This document shows, piece by piece, positions 25,284-33,757 of a stretch of DNA of 52,768 bases (its first letter is position 1; each line of letters begins with the position of its first letter). The notes below the pieces were generated by a model, which searched no databases, was not told the origin of the DNA, and was given only the letters and a program-made list of their open reading frames with translations. Source of the stretch: Kineosporiaceae bacterium (lineage in GTDB: Bacteria > Actinomycetota > Actinomycetes > Actinomycetales > Kineosporiaceae); NCBI GenBank assembly GCA_016794595.1, contig JAEUJN010000067.1:1-52768 (forward strand), written 5' to 3'. The position numbers and the translations under genes were made by a program.

Positions 25284-27713
25284 GTGAGCCTGCCGTCGCC
25301 ACCGTCGCCCGCCACCGTGACCGCCTCGATCTGCGCCTCGATCGCCGCGGGACTCCAGGTACGGCCTGCCCAGGTGGCTGCAGCGGTCACCCTGCTGGAC
25401 GGCGGGGCGACCGTGCCGTTCGTCGCGCGGTACCGCAAGGAGGCCACCGAGGGGCTGGACGACGCGCAGCTGCGCACCCTCGAGGAGCGGCTGGGGTATC
25501 TGCGTGAGCTCGAACAGCGCCGGGCGGCGGTGTACGAGTCGGTCGCCGAGCAGGGCAGGCTCACCCCGGAACTGGCCGCCCAGATCCTCCAGGCAGACAC
25601 CAAGGCCCGACTCGAGGATGTCTACCTGCCCTACAAGCCCAAGCGCAGGACCAAGGCACAGATCGCCCGCGAGGCGGGCCTGGAACCCTTGGCGGACATC
25701 CTGTTCGCCGAGCCCGGCGCGGATCCGGCCGAGGTGGCAACGGCCTTCGTCGACGCCGAGCGTGCGGTGCCGGACGTGGCCGCGGCCCTGGACGGGGCCA
25801 GGGCGATCCTGGTGGAACGGTTCTCCGAGAACGCCGACCTGGTCGGTGCCCTGCGCGAGGACGTCTGGCAGCGCGGTCACCTGGCCTCGCGGGTGCGTGA
25901 GGGCAAGCAGGTGTCCGGGGCCAAGTTCGCCGACTACTTCGAGGCCTCCGAGCGGCTCGCGACCCTTCCCTCCCATCGCATCCTGGCCCTGTTCCGGGGT
26001 GAGAAGGAGGACGTCCTGACGCTCGAGATCGACCCCGACCCGGGCGCCGAGCAGGACCCGATCACCGGTCGGCGGGACAGCTCCCGCTTCGAGCGGATGA
26101 TCGCGGGGGCCTGCCAGGTGCCCTCGGGGGAGGGCCCGGGGTTCCGCTGGTTGGCGGACGCCGTGCGCTGGGCCTGGCGCACCCGGATCAGCCTGCACCT
26201 GGACTCCGATCTGCGCGCCCGGCTGCGCCAGATCGCCGAGGACGAGGCGATCCGGGTGTTCGCCGGCAACCTGCACGACCTGCTGCTCGCCGCACCCGCC
26301 GGGGGACGGGCCACCATGGGGTTGGACCCCGGGCTGCGCACGGGGGTCAAGGTGGCCGTGGTCGACGCGACCGGCAAGGTGGTGGCCACCCACACCATCT
26401 ACCCGCACGTCCCCCACCGTCGCTGGGACGCCTCGATCGCCGAGCTCGCCGCGTTGGCCGGGCGGTTCGGGGTCGAGCTGATCGCCATCGGCAACGGCAC
26501 GGCCTCCCGGGAGACCGACAAGCTGGCCGGCGAACTCATCGCCGGGCACCCCCAGCTGGGCCTGACCAAGGTGATGGTCAGCGAGGCCGGCGCCTCGGTC
26601 TACTCCGCCTCGGCCTACGCCTCGGCCGAACTGCCCGAGCTCGATGTCTCCCTGCGCGGTGCGGTCTCGATCGCCCGTCGCCTGCAGGACCCGCTGGCGG
26701 AACTGGTCAAGATCGACCCGAAGTCGATCGGCGTGGGTCAGTACCAGCACGACATCTCCGAGGGCCGGCTCTCCCGCTCCCTGGACGCTGTCGTCGAGGA
26801 CGCCGTGAACGCCGTCGGGGTGGAGGTGAACACCGCCTCCGTGCCCCTGCTGCGCCGGGTGTCCGGGGTCAGCGAGTCCCTGGCGGCCGCGATCGTCGAG
26901 CACCGGGACACGCACGGCGCCTTCCGATCCCGGGAGGGGCTACGCGCCGTCCCGCGCCTGGGACCCAAGGCGTTCGAGCAGTGCGCGGGCTTCCTGCGCA
27001 TCCGGCAGGGGGAGGAGGTGCTCGACGCCAGCTCGGTGCACCCGGAGGCCTACCCCCTGGTCCGCTCGATCGCCGCTGCCGTGTCCGGGGGCGACGTCCG
27101 GTCCCTGATCGGCAACGGTTCGCTGTTGCGGCGGGTTCGGGCCGCCGAGTTCACCGACGAACGGTTCGGCCTGCCCACGGTCACCGACATCCTGACCGAG
27201 CTGGACAAGCCCGGCCGCGACCCGCGGCCGGCATTTCGGACGGCGACCTTCGCCGAGGGTGTGGAGACCGTCGCCGATCTGCGGCCCGGCATGGTGCTCG
27301 AGGGGGTGGTCACCAACGTGGCCGCTTTCGGGGCATTCGTGGACGTCGGCGTGCACCAGGACGGCCTCGTGCACGTCTCGGCGATGTCGCGCGAGTTCGT
27401 CTCCGACCCGCGCGCCGTGGTCAGGCCCGGTGACGTGGTGCGGGTGAAGGTGATGGACGTCGACGTCCCGCGCTCCCGGATCGCGCTCACCCTGCGCCTG
27501 GACGACGAGGTGGGCGGTGCCCGTCGACCTGCACCGGAGCCACGCGGGCGGCGGCCGGATCCCGGCACGCCTCAGGGCGGGAGCGGGATCGGGGGCAGAA
27601 GCAGGGGCCGGGGAGCGCCGCGGGGTGAGCGGGCCGCGTCCCCGAGGCCGGCACCCGTGGACACCGCCATGGCCGAGGCCCTGCGGCGTGCGGGACTCGC
27701 CCCCGGGCGATGA
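25284..27713 (+). CDS. tex: Tex-type RNA-binding transcription accessory protein
   Basis: 809 aa, full length. Order: N-terminal helical Tex region, YqgF/RNase-H-like domain (about 330-460; GLDPGLRTGVKVAVVD), helix-hairpin-helix motifs (about 500-560; VGVEVNTASVPLLRRVSG), and a C-terminal S1 RNA-binding domain (about 660-735; GMVLEGVVTNVAAFGAFVD). A basic low-complexity tail rich in Arg, Gly and Pro ends the protein and is not part of the core. Tex binds RNA and associates with transcription. Confidence 0.95.
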   Translation: MSLPSPPSPATVTASICASIAAGLQVRPAQVAAAVTLLDGGATVPFVARYRKEATEGLDDAQLRTLEERLGYLRELEQRRAAVYESVAEQGRLTPELAAQILQADTKARLEDVYLPYKPKRRTKAQIAREAGLEPLADILFAEPGADPAEVATAFVDAERAVPDVAAALDGARAILVERFSENADLVGALREDVWQRGHLASRVREGKQVSGAKFADYFEASERLATLPSHRILALFRGEKEDVLTLEIDPDPGAEQDPITGRRDSSRFERMIAGACQVPSGEGPGFRWLADAVRWAWRTRISLHLDSDLRARLRQIAEDEAIRVFAGNLHDLLLAAPAGGRATMGLDPGLRTGVKVAVVDATGKVVATHTIYPHVPHRRWDASIAELAALAGRFGVELIAIGNGTASRETDKLAGELIAGHPQLGLTKVMVSEAGASVYSASAYASAELPELDVSLRGAVSIARRLQDPLAELVKIDPKSIGVGQYQHDISEGRLSRSLDAVVEDAVNAVGVEVNTASVPLLRRVSGVSESLAAAIVEHRDTHGAFRSREGLRAVPRLGPKAFEQCAGFLRIRQGEEVLDASSVHPEAYPLVRSIAAAVSGGDVRSLIGNGSLLRRVRAAEFTDERFGLPTVTDILTELDKPGRDPRPAFRTATFAEGVETVADLRPGMVLEGVVTNVAAFGAFVDVGVHQDGLVHVSAMSREFVSDPRAVVRPGDVVRVKVMDVDVPRSRIALTLRLDDEVGGARRPAPEPRGRRPDPGTPQGGSGIGGRSRGRGAPRGERAASPRPAPVDTAMAEALRRAGLAPGR

Positions 27714-28023
27714 GCGGCGACGACCTCCGTCAGCGTCCTGCCGTCGCGCGGGTGGGGTCTGGCCGGGACCGTGGCACGGTAGCTGGTAGTCTGTGGGATC
27801 GACCGACCGGGTCCTGGTGGCCCGGTGCGCAAGTGGAGTCTTCCTCCCACCTGATCGTCGCCACCGACGACGGGTATCGGTCCTCGGCCCCGCCGCGAGG
27901 TGGGGTTGGTCCGGTGTCGCCCGCGGGCGACGTCCGGCCGAGGATGTGAGGCTCCCCGACGCGCCCGTGACGGGGAGCCTTTCTCGTGGCGGCGGCACCA
28001 CCGACGCAGCGAAGGAGCAGCAC
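27714..28023 (+). promoter_or_regulatory. infC operon leader with promoter and attenuator-like hairpin
   Basis: A TAGTCT -10 hexamer lies at 27787-27792, giving a leader of about 225 nt. It contains a 16-nt perfect palindrome GTCGCCCGCGGGCGAC (27916-27931). A 10-bp perfect stem AGGCTCCCCG/CGGGGAGCCT (27949-27958 and 27971-27980) follows, then TTCTC, an intrinsic-terminator shape. It resembles leaders that control infC-rpmI-rplT by attenuation or translation. The mechanism is not shown. Confidence 0.6.
27949..27984 (+). terminator. Terminator-like stem-loop in the infC leader
   Basis: A 10-bp perfect stem with a 12-nt loop, followed by a short pyrimidine run. It sits 40 nt before the infC start, so it is either an attenuator or a structure read by ribosomes. 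Confidence 0.6.
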
Positions 28024-28653
28024 ATCAGCGAGCCCCGGATCAACGACCGCATCCGCGTCCCCGAGGTGCGGCTGGTCGGCCCCAACGGGGAGCAGGTCGG
28101 CATCGTCCGTATCGAGCAGGCGCTGACCCTGGCCGCCGAGGCGGATCTCGACCTGGTCGAGGTGGCGCCTCAGGCCCGCCCCCCGGTCTGCAAGCTCATG
28201 GACTTCGGCAAGTTCAAGTACGAGACCGACATGAAGGCCCGTGAGGCGCGGCGTAACCAGACGCACACCGTCCTCAAGGAGATCCGTCTCCGGCTGAAGA
28301 TCGACCCGCACGACTACGGCACCAAGAAGGGCCACGTCGAGCGGTTCCTGAAGGCGGGCGACAAGGTCAAGGTAATGATCATGTTCCGTGGTCGTGAGCA
28401 GTCCCGCCCCGAGATGGGCGAGCGGCTCCTCCAGCGCATGGCCGCCGACGTGGCCGAATTCGGCTACGTCGAGTCGATGCCGATGCGTGACGGCCGAAAC
28501 ATGATCATGGTCATCGGACCGCACAAGAAGAAGGCAGAGGCCAAGGCGGAAGCTCGGGCGGAGCGAGCCGAACCGCGCCGCCGGCGCGACGCCACCGACG
28601 CAGCCGCCACCGCCTCGCAGGCACCCCCTGCCAACGAGGCGAACGCCAGCTGA
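28024..28653 (+). CDS. infC: Translation initiation factor IF-3
   Basis: 209 aa. The start is ATC at 28024: AAGGAG (28012-28017) is exactly 6 nt upstream, and the encoded [18 protein letters not shown] matches the usual IF-3 N-terminus. There is no in-frame ATG or GTG near it. Rare AUU/AUC starts are a known IF-3 feature: the factor rejects non-standard start codons, so it limits its own synthesis. The N-terminal domain, Lys-rich linker and C-terminal domain are intact. A charged and Ala-rich tail of about 35 residues extends the C-terminus. Confidence 0.95.
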   Translation: MSEPRINDRIRVPEVRLVGPNGEQVGIVRIEQALTLAAEADLDLVEVAPQARPPVCKLMDFGKFKYETDMKAREARRNQTHTVLKEIRLRLKIDPHDYGTKKGHVERFLKAGDKVKVMIMFRGREQSRPEMGERLLQRMAADVAEFGYVESMPMRDGRNMIMVIGPHKKKAEAKAEARAERAEPRRRRDATDAAATASQAPPANEANAS

Positions 28654-28683
28654 ACGGCGCACCAGCGCCTGACCGACCCGGTA

Positions 28684-28722
28684 CCCCGGGCAGGCATCAC
28701 CCACGGTCCACCCGGCCCGGGG
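28684..28722 (+). other. Inverted repeat between infC and rpmI
   Basis: CCCCGGGC (28684-28691) pairs perfectly with GCCCGGGG (28715-28722). It lies about 28 nt before rpmI. It may fold in the operon mRNA and could be a site for L20 autoregulation; that is inference. Confidence 0.45.
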
Positions 28723-28749
28723 AACGACGCACGAGGAGTGACGGCAGCC

Positions 28750-28944
28750 ATGCCGAAGATGAAGACGCACAGTGGTGCGAAGAAGCGGTTCCGGGTCACC
28801 GGCGCCGGCAAGCTCATGCGGGAGCAGGCCAACCGCCGGCACCTGTTCGAGGGCAAGCCCTCCACCCGCACCCGTCGGCTGGCGGCAGACGTCGAGGTCT
28901 CCGCGAACAACACCAAGGCGATCAAGCGACTGCTCGGTCGCTGA
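28750..28944 (+). CDS. rpmI: 50S ribosomal protein L35
   Basis: 64 aa, ATG at 28750 with GAGGAG 11 nt upstream. Begins [20 protein letters not shown], diagnostic of L35. Very basic. It lies between infC and rplT as in almost all bacteria. Confidence 0.97.
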   Translation: MPKMKTHSGAKKRFRVTGAGKLMREQANRRHLFEGKPSTRTRRLAADVEVSANNTKAIKRLLGR

Positions 28945-28961
28945 GGTAAGGGAGGACTCAC

Positions 28962-29345
28962 GTGGCACGCGTGAAGCGGGCGTTGAACGCCCAGAAGAAG
29001 CGACGCACCGTTCTCGAGCAGGCCAGCGGGTACCGCGGCCAGCGCTCGCGGCTGTACCGCAAGGCCAAGGAGCAGGTCACCCACTCGCTCGGCTACGCCT
29101 ACCGCGACCGCCGGGCCCGCAAGGGTGACTTCCGCCGGCTGTGGATCCAGCGGATCAACGCGGCGGCTCGGGCCAACGGCATGACCTACAACCGGTTCAT
29201 CCAGGGCCTGAAGGCTGCAGAGGTCGAGGTCGACCGGCGCATGCTGGCCGAGCTCGCGGTGAACGACGCCGCGGCCTTCACCGCGCTGGTGACGGTGGCG
29301 AAGAAGGCACTGCCCGCCGGCGACTCCGCGGCTGACGCCGCCTGA
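28962..29345 (+). CDS. rplT: 50S ribosomal protein L20
   Basis: 127 aa, GTG start with GGGAGG upstream. [27 protein letters not shown] is the L20 N-terminus. L20 is an early 50S assembly protein and in several bacteria represses its own operon by binding the leader. The stop is followed by the methyltransferase start after one base. Confidence 0.97.
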   Translation: MARVKRALNAQKKRRTVLEQASGYRGQRSRLYRKAKEQVTHSLGYAYRDRRARKGDFRRLWIQRINAAARANGMTYNRFIQGLKAAEVEVDRRMLAELAVNDAAAFTALVTVAKKALPAGDSAADAA

Positions 29346-29346
29346 G

Positions 29347-30207
29347 GTGCCAGCGGCACCCGAACACCCCGAGCGCCCGGACGGCGGCGCGCCGACCTCA
29401 CCCCGGTCCGACCGGGTCAAGGCGGTGCGCCGGCTGGCCGGGCGCTCGGCACGTGTTCGCGCGGGCCGGTTCGCGGCCGAGGGACCCCAGGCCGTCCGGG
29501 AGGCGGTGGCCACACCCTGGGTCGAGGCGGTCTACGCCACGGAGGTGGCCTGGCACCGCCACCAGGACATCGCCGCCCTGGCGGCGGAGCGCGCCGTCCG
29601 GGTGCACCTGGTGACCGAGGGCGTGCTGGAGGCGATGAGCGACACCGTCTCCCCGCAGGGCATGATCGCCGTGTGCCGCCTGGTGGATGTCCCTCTGGCC
29701 TCGATCGTCGGGGGCTCGCCGCGGCTCGTGGCGGTCCTCGCCCGGGTCCGTGACCCGGGAAATGCGGGGACGGTGATCCGGGCGGCAGACGCCGCCGGGG
29801 CCGACGCGGTCGTCCTCACCGACTCCAGCGTCGACCTGCACAATCCCAAGTGCGTCCGCTCCACGGCGGGCAGCCTGTTCCACCTCCCGCTGGTCACTGT
29901 GGTGAGCCTCTCCGAGACCGTTGACGCCCTGCGCGGTGCCGGGCTGACCGTGCTGGCAGCCGACGGGGCCGGCGATCACGATCTGGACGAGTTGCAGGAC
30001 AGCGCCGACGCGGGCCAGGGGCCGTTGTCGGGTCCGGTGGCCTGGGTGTTCGGCAACGAGGCCTGGGGGCTGCCGCCTGAGGATCTGGCCCTGGCCGATG
30101 CCGTGGTCCGGGTGCCCGTTCACGGACGGGCGGAAAGCCTCAATCTGGCCACTGCGGCGTCAGTGTGCCTGTACGCCACCGCTCGGGCCCACCGCCGGGC
30201 CGGCTGA
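29347..30207 (+). CDS. TrmH/SpoU-family RNA 2'-O-methyltransferase
   Basis: 286 aa, GTG start one base after rplT. The N-terminal substrate-binding domain (about residues 20-110) precedes the SPOUT domain with motif 1 RDPGNAGTVIRAADAAGAD, motif 2 FGNEAWGL and motif 3 SLNLATAASV. It methylates a ribose in 23S rRNA or tRNA; the target is not readable. Its position right after rplT is conserved in actinobacteria and fits rRNA modification. The first 20 residues are Pro-rich and may not all be translated. Confidence 0.92.
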   Translation: MPAAPEHPERPDGGAPTSPRSDRVKAVRRLAGRSARVRAGRFAAEGPQAVREAVATPWVEAVYATEVAWHRHQDIAALAAERAVRVHLVTEGVLEAMSDTVSPQGMIAVCRLVDVPLASIVGGSPRLVAVLARVRDPGNAGTVIRAADAAGADAVVLTDSSVDLHNPKCVRSTAGSLFHLPLVTVVSLSETVDALRGAGLTVLAADGAGDHDLDELQDSADAGQGPLSGPVAWVFGNEAWGLPPEDLALADAVVRVPVHGRAESLNLATAASVCLYATARAHRRAG

Positions 30208-30221
30208 GTAGCCCACAGCCT

Positions 30222-30242
30222 GGCCGGCGCCGGCCGCCGGCC
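30222..30242 (+). terminator. Candidate terminator of the infC operon
   Basis: GGCCGGCG-CCGGC-CGCCGGCC, an 8-bp perfect stem with a 5-nt loop, 15 nt after the methyltransferase stop. No T-run. Confidence 0.5.
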
Positions 30243-30314
30243 GGTCAGGTGCCGCAGGAGTCCCACTGTCGGCTCGGATCGCCGGTTCCGCTCCGCCTGC
30301 TGCGAGGAGGTCAG

Positions 30315-30980
30315 GTGAACACCACACGCACCACCGGCCCCGAGCTGGTCCTCGTCCGGCACGGACGCAGCCAGGCCAACGACCGCCGCGTCATCTCCAA
30401 CCGTGACCTGCCGCACGATCTGACCGGGCCCGGCCGCGAGCAGGCCCTCGCCGTCGCCACCGAGCTGGCCGCACACCCCTACCCGGTGGCCGCCCTCTAC
30501 ACCAGCCCGATCCCCAGGGCGCGGCAGACCGCCCAGCTCATCGGCTTGCGGCTCGGTGCTGACCGCATTCCCCTTCGGCTGGCCCCGGCCCTGTCCGAGA
30601 TCGACTGCGGGGTGATGGAGGGGCGCTCCGACGACGTCGCCTGGGCAGCGCACGATGCAGCCCTGGCCTGCTGGCGCGCCGGTGACCTGGCCGCTCGCGT
30701 GCCGGGTGGGGAGAGCCTGCTCGATGTGCTGGGGCGGGTGACACCCTTCCTGACCGAGGTCGCGCGCAGGCATGCGCGCCAAGACGTTCAGGTCGTCCTC
30801 GTCACCCACGGCAGCCTGCTGCAGTCCGTGCTGCCGCTGGTCGTCGCGGGCCTGCAGGCAGATCTGGTCCGCCCGAGGCCGCTGCCGACCGGTGGCATCG
30901 TCCGGCTGGTGCCGCAGGGGGCGGGGCTGCGGTGCCTGTCCTGGGACGGGACGGCCCCGGGCTCCGGGGCCGAGCACTAG
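30315..30980 (+). CDS. Histidine phosphatase family protein
   Basis: 221 aa, GTG start with GAGGAGG 4 nt upstream. Phosphoglycerate-mutase-like fold: LVRHGRSQAN holds the catalytic His, LSEIDCGVMEGRS the second site, and VTHGSLLQ the second catalytic His. Substrate unknown. The frame extends upstream, but this start has a clear binding site. Its TAG stop doubles as part of the pdxH promoter. Confidence 0.87.
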   Translation: MNTTRTTGPELVLVRHGRSQANDRRVISNRDLPHDLTGPGREQALAVATELAAHPYPVAALYTSPIPRARQTAQLIGLRLGADRIPLRLAPALSEIDCGVMEGRSDDVAWAAHDAALACWRAGDLAARVPGGESLLDVLGRVTPFLTEVARRHARQDVQVVLVTHGSLLQSVLPLVVAGLQADLVRPRPLPTGGIVRLVPQGAGLRCLSWDGTAPGSGAEH

Positions 30981-30983
30981 ACT
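30978..30983 (+). promoter_or_regulatory. Leaderless -10 element of pdxH
   Basis: TAGACT ends 6 nt before ATG at 30990; its first three bases are the stop codon of the preceding gene. Same hexamer as at hisD. Confidence 0.65.
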
Positions 30984-30989
30984 CGCGGC

Positions 30990-31622
30990 ATGGACCTGCA
31001 CGGTCTGCGGATGGTCTACCGGCGCGGTGAGCTCGACGAGTCGCAGGCAACGTCGGAACCGCTGGCCCTGTTCGAGCGCTGGTTCACCGAGGCCACCTCG
31101 GCCCGGGTCCCCGAACCGAATGCCATGACCCTGGCCACCGTCGGGGCCGACGGCCGTCCCTCCACCCGCGTCGTCCTGGTCAAGTCCTTCGACGTCGAGG
31201 GCATCGTCTTCTTCACCAACTACCACTCCCGCAAGGGTCGAGAACTGGCCGCGAACCCCTTCGCCGCGTTGCAGTTCCACTGGGTCGAGCTGCAACGCGT
31301 GGTGCGGATCGAGGGACGGGTCGAGAAGGTGTCCGAGGCCGAGTCCGATGCCTACTTCGTGACCCGCCCGATCGACTCGCGGATCGGTGCCTGGGCCTCG
31401 CCGCAGAGCGAGGTGATCAGCTCACGGGCGGTGCTGGTGGCGGGCGCCGCCAGGGCCGCCGCCTCCCACGGTCCGCACCCACCCCGCCCCCCGCACTGGG
31501 GCGGCTACCGCGTGGTCCCCGAGGTCTGGGAGTTCTGGCAGGGCCGGCCGAGCCGGCTGCACGACCGCATCCGCTACCGCCTGCACGAGGGCACGTGGGT
31601 GCGCGAACGGCTGGCGCCCTGA
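30990..31622 (+). CDS. pdxH: Pyridoxamine 5'-phosphate oxidase
   Basis: 210 aa. FMN enzyme that makes PLP from PNP or PMP. Conserved segments: [34 protein letters not shown] (FMN phosphate binding), [13 protein letters not shown], and the C-terminal [13 protein letters not shown]. The N-terminus is short. Leaderless start. PLP made here would serve the aminotransferases HisC and ArgD elsewhere, but nothing suggests special regulation. Confidence 0.95.
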   Translation: MDLHGLRMVYRRGELDESQATSEPLALFERWFTEATSARVPEPNAMTLATVGADGRPSTRVVLVKSFDVEGIVFFTNYHSRKGRELAANPFAALQFHWVELQRVVRIEGRVEKVSEAESDAYFVTRPIDSRIGAWASPQSEVISSRAVLVAGAARAAASHGPHPPRPPHWGGYRVVPEVWEFWQGRPSRLHDRIRYRLHEGTWVRERLAP

Positions 31623-31647
31623 GCCTCGTCCCGTCTCGGCGAGTGGC

Positions 31648-32232
31648 TCACCGGGGCAGGTCGATCCAGTACCGCCGCATGGCGCCGCGCACGTCCTCGA
31701 GCACGCCGCCGCACCGTTCGATCACCGCAGCCGACCCGAGGTTGGTCCCCTCGCAGGTGACCAGCACCCGAGCCAGGCCGAGGCCCCCGGCCAGCACCAG
31801 GGCCCGCTGCAGGGTCGCCGTCGCCAACCCCCGGCGTCGCATCGATGGCCGCACGCTGTAGCCGATGTGGCCGCCCTGTTCGAACAGGTACTCGTTGAGC
31901 TCGTGGCGCAGCGAGAGCGCGCCCAGGTAGACCTCGCCTCGGGTCAGCCAGAGCTTGGTGTCGGGCACCAGGGCGAGCGGGCGGACGACCCCGGGATCCT
32001 CGAGCCGGCGCAGGTGAGCGATGAAGGCGGCGAAACGCCCGGGGTCGGTGAGCTCGGCCGGACGCCACGCGGGAAGCTCGGGCCGGAACGGCGGCTCGCC
32101 GTCCGGGGTCAGCCCTGACCCGTGCTGGAACTCACCCGTGGCCGCGAACTCGGCGGCGGCTTCGAGCCAGCTGGTGTGCCAGCGCACGTGGGGGACGCTC
32201 AGCTCGAACGGGATGGGCAGATCGACGCGCAT
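31648..32232 (-). CDS. GNAT-family N-acetyltransferase
   Basis: 194 aa, ATG start fixed by a TAGCGT element 6 nt upstream (32239-32244). The acetyl-CoA motif is GHIGYSVRPSMRRRGLATATL-like (about residues 120-145), then LVTCEGTNLGSAAVIERCGG, as in RimJ/YedL-type GNAT proteins. Substrate unknown. Faces pdxH at its 3' end and is divergent from a histidine phosphatase. Confidence 0.87.
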   Translation of the reverse strand: MRVDLPIPFELSVPHVRWHTSWLEAAAEFAATGEFQHGSGLTPDGEPPFRPELPAWRPAELTDPGRFAAFIAHLRRLEDPGVVRPLALVPDTKLWLTRGEVYLGALSLRHELNEYLFEQGGHIGYSVRPSMRRRGLATATLQRALVLAGGLGLARVLVTCEGTNLGSAAVIERCGGVLEDVRGAMRRYWIDLPR

Positions 32233-32238
32233 TCACCG

Positions 32239-32244
32239 ACGCTA
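32239..32244 (-). promoter_or_regulatory. Leaderless -10 element of the GNAT gene
   Basis: TAGCGT on the minus strand, 6 nt before ATG at 32232. Confidence 0.6.
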
Positions 32245-32288
32245 GGAGGTGAGGGTGACGGGACGCAGCCGGTTTTCGCCGGCCTGCG

Positions 32289-32294
32289 TACCCT
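32289..32294 (+). promoter_or_regulatory. Leaderless -10 element of the second histidine phosphatase
   Basis: TACCCT ends 6 nt before ATG at 32301. Confidence 0.6.
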
Positions 32295-32300
32295 GCGTGG

Positions 32301-32924
32301 ATGAGCGACCTGCAGTGCCCGGCGACAGTGCTCGTGGCCCGGCACGGCGACGCGCGGTACCCGGTGCGCGGCGTCCTGACCGATCACGGCGGCAGCCTCA
32401 CCGAACTCGGCCGCGCGCAGTCGGTGGCACTGGCAACAGCCGTGCGCGCCCGACGGGTGGCTGCGGTCTATGCCAGCACCATGGCGCGCGCCGAGGCGAC
32501 CGGAGGGATCGTCGCCGACGAGCTCGGCCTCCGCCTGCACGTCGTGGCCGGTCTGCAGGAGTTCTCGGTCGGGGCTCTCGAGGGGGTGCCGTACACCGAT
32601 CCCCGTCCTCAGCGGATCTTCGAGGCCTGGCTGGATGGTGACCTGGACGCCTCCATCCCGGGAGGCGAGAGCGGGCTCGAGGTGATCGCGCGGTGCGAGG
32701 CGGCCCTGGGGGCGATCGCCGATGTGCACCGTGGCGAGACCGTGGTCGTGATCAGTCACGGTGGGGTGATGTCCGTGAGCCTGCCGCGGCTGGCCGACAA
32801 CACGCCGAACGATCTGGCCCGGGCGCGGTTCCTGCCCAACTGTGCGCCCGCCGAGCTGACCGCGGACGGCGACGGCTGGCTGCTGCACGCCTGGCCGGGC
32901 AGCACTGATCGCACGGTGGTCTGA
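32301..32924 (+). CDS. Histidine phosphatase family protein
   Basis: 207 aa. Shows VARHGDARYP with the catalytic His, LQEFSVGALEGVPY, and VVISHGGVM with the second His. It is a different branch from the 30.3-kb phosphatase; the two are not recent duplicates. Leaderless ATG start. Substrate unknown. Ends next to the convergent lipoprotein gene. Confidence 0.88.
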   Translation: MSDLQCPATVLVARHGDARYPVRGVLTDHGGSLTELGRAQSVALATAVRARRVAAVYASTMARAEATGGIVADELGLRLHVVAGLQEFSVGALEGVPYTDPRPQRIFEAWLDGDLDASIPGGESGLEVIARCEAALGAIADVHRGETVVVISHGGVMSVSLPRLADNTPNDLARARFLPNCAPAELTADGDGWLLHAWPGSTDRTVV

Positions 32925-32926
32925 AC

Positions 32927-33703
32927 TCAGCCGCGAACAGCGAGGGTTGCGGCGTCCAGCACCAGTCGAGGTGTGCCCTCGGCGGCCTCGAACACCATCC
33001 GGCCGTCCTTGACCGTGGGCGGATCGGCGTGCGAGGTCAGGCCCGGCTCCACCAGCCAGTTCCCGGGCCGGGCATCCAGGCTCTCCGGCCGGACGGCGGT
33101 CCCGCCGTCCGGGGTGGGCGCGCTGAAGCGCACCTGGAGGTCGTCTTGGCGCCGGCTGAGCCGGGCCACCATGCTGTCGGGCAGGCCACCGTCACCACCT
33201 CGACCGCAGTAGACCGCGGCGTCGGTGAGCAGGATCCACTCCGGCGGAACCCCCTCGAACGGGTAGGAGGCCAGGATCCGGCTGCGGTCGGCAGCCAGCA
33301 GCATCAGTTCGCCGTACTCGTGGATCACCGCCCAGTTGGGGTCGTCCGTGGCGGCCTGTGGACGCGTGATCATCCAGATTCCCTCCGGCGCCACCACCTC
33401 GGTCCGCGCCGCATCCGTCACCGTGGTCGCCGGCTGGACCCGGGCCGCCAACGGCAGGGCCTTGATCAGCGGATTGGTCAGGCTGTCGGCGCGCCGGGCC
33501 AGCTCCGTGAGAGGCACGGTGGGCCGCGGAGGCGAGGGCTGTGCCGCCGAGGGGCCGGAGGCCGCCGTGGTGACCGCCATCGTCGCTGTCGGCGCGGCCC
33601 CCGTGGACGACGGGGTCCCGGAGCATCCGGCCAGAAGACAGGCCGGCGCAACGACGGTCGAGACGACGATCGAGCGGAACGTGGCGCTGGGGGTTCTCAC
33701 CAT
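32927..33703 (-). CDS. Lipoprotein of unknown function
   Basis: 258 aa. Type-II signal peptide with lipobox LLAGC near residue 27. A Pro/Ser/Thr/Ala-rich stretch follows (about 28-65), then a domain of about 190 residues with no recognised motifs (GIWMITRP, YGELMLLAADRSRILASYPFEGVPPEW). The ATG at 33703 has GGAGG only 2 nt upstream; the next codon, GTG, sits at 5 nt and may be the real start. Divergent from a large membrane protein. Confidence 0.75.
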   Translation of the reverse strand: MVRTPSATFRSIVVSTVVAPACLLAGCSGTPSSTGAAPTATMAVTTAASGPSAAQPSPPRPTVPLTELARRADSLTNPLIKALPLAARVQPATTVTDAARTEVVAPEGIWMITRPQAATDDPNWAVIHEYGELMLLAADRSRILASYPFEGVPPEWILLTDAAVYCGRGGDGGLPDSMVARLSRRQDDLQVRFSAPTPDGGTAVRPESLDARPGNWLVEPGLTSHADPPTVKDGRMVFEAAEGTPRLVLDAATLAVRG

Positions 33704-33757
33704 GGCCTCCGGGTCAGCGGGAACGACATGCACTGGACGCCGTGATCGGCGGACGGG

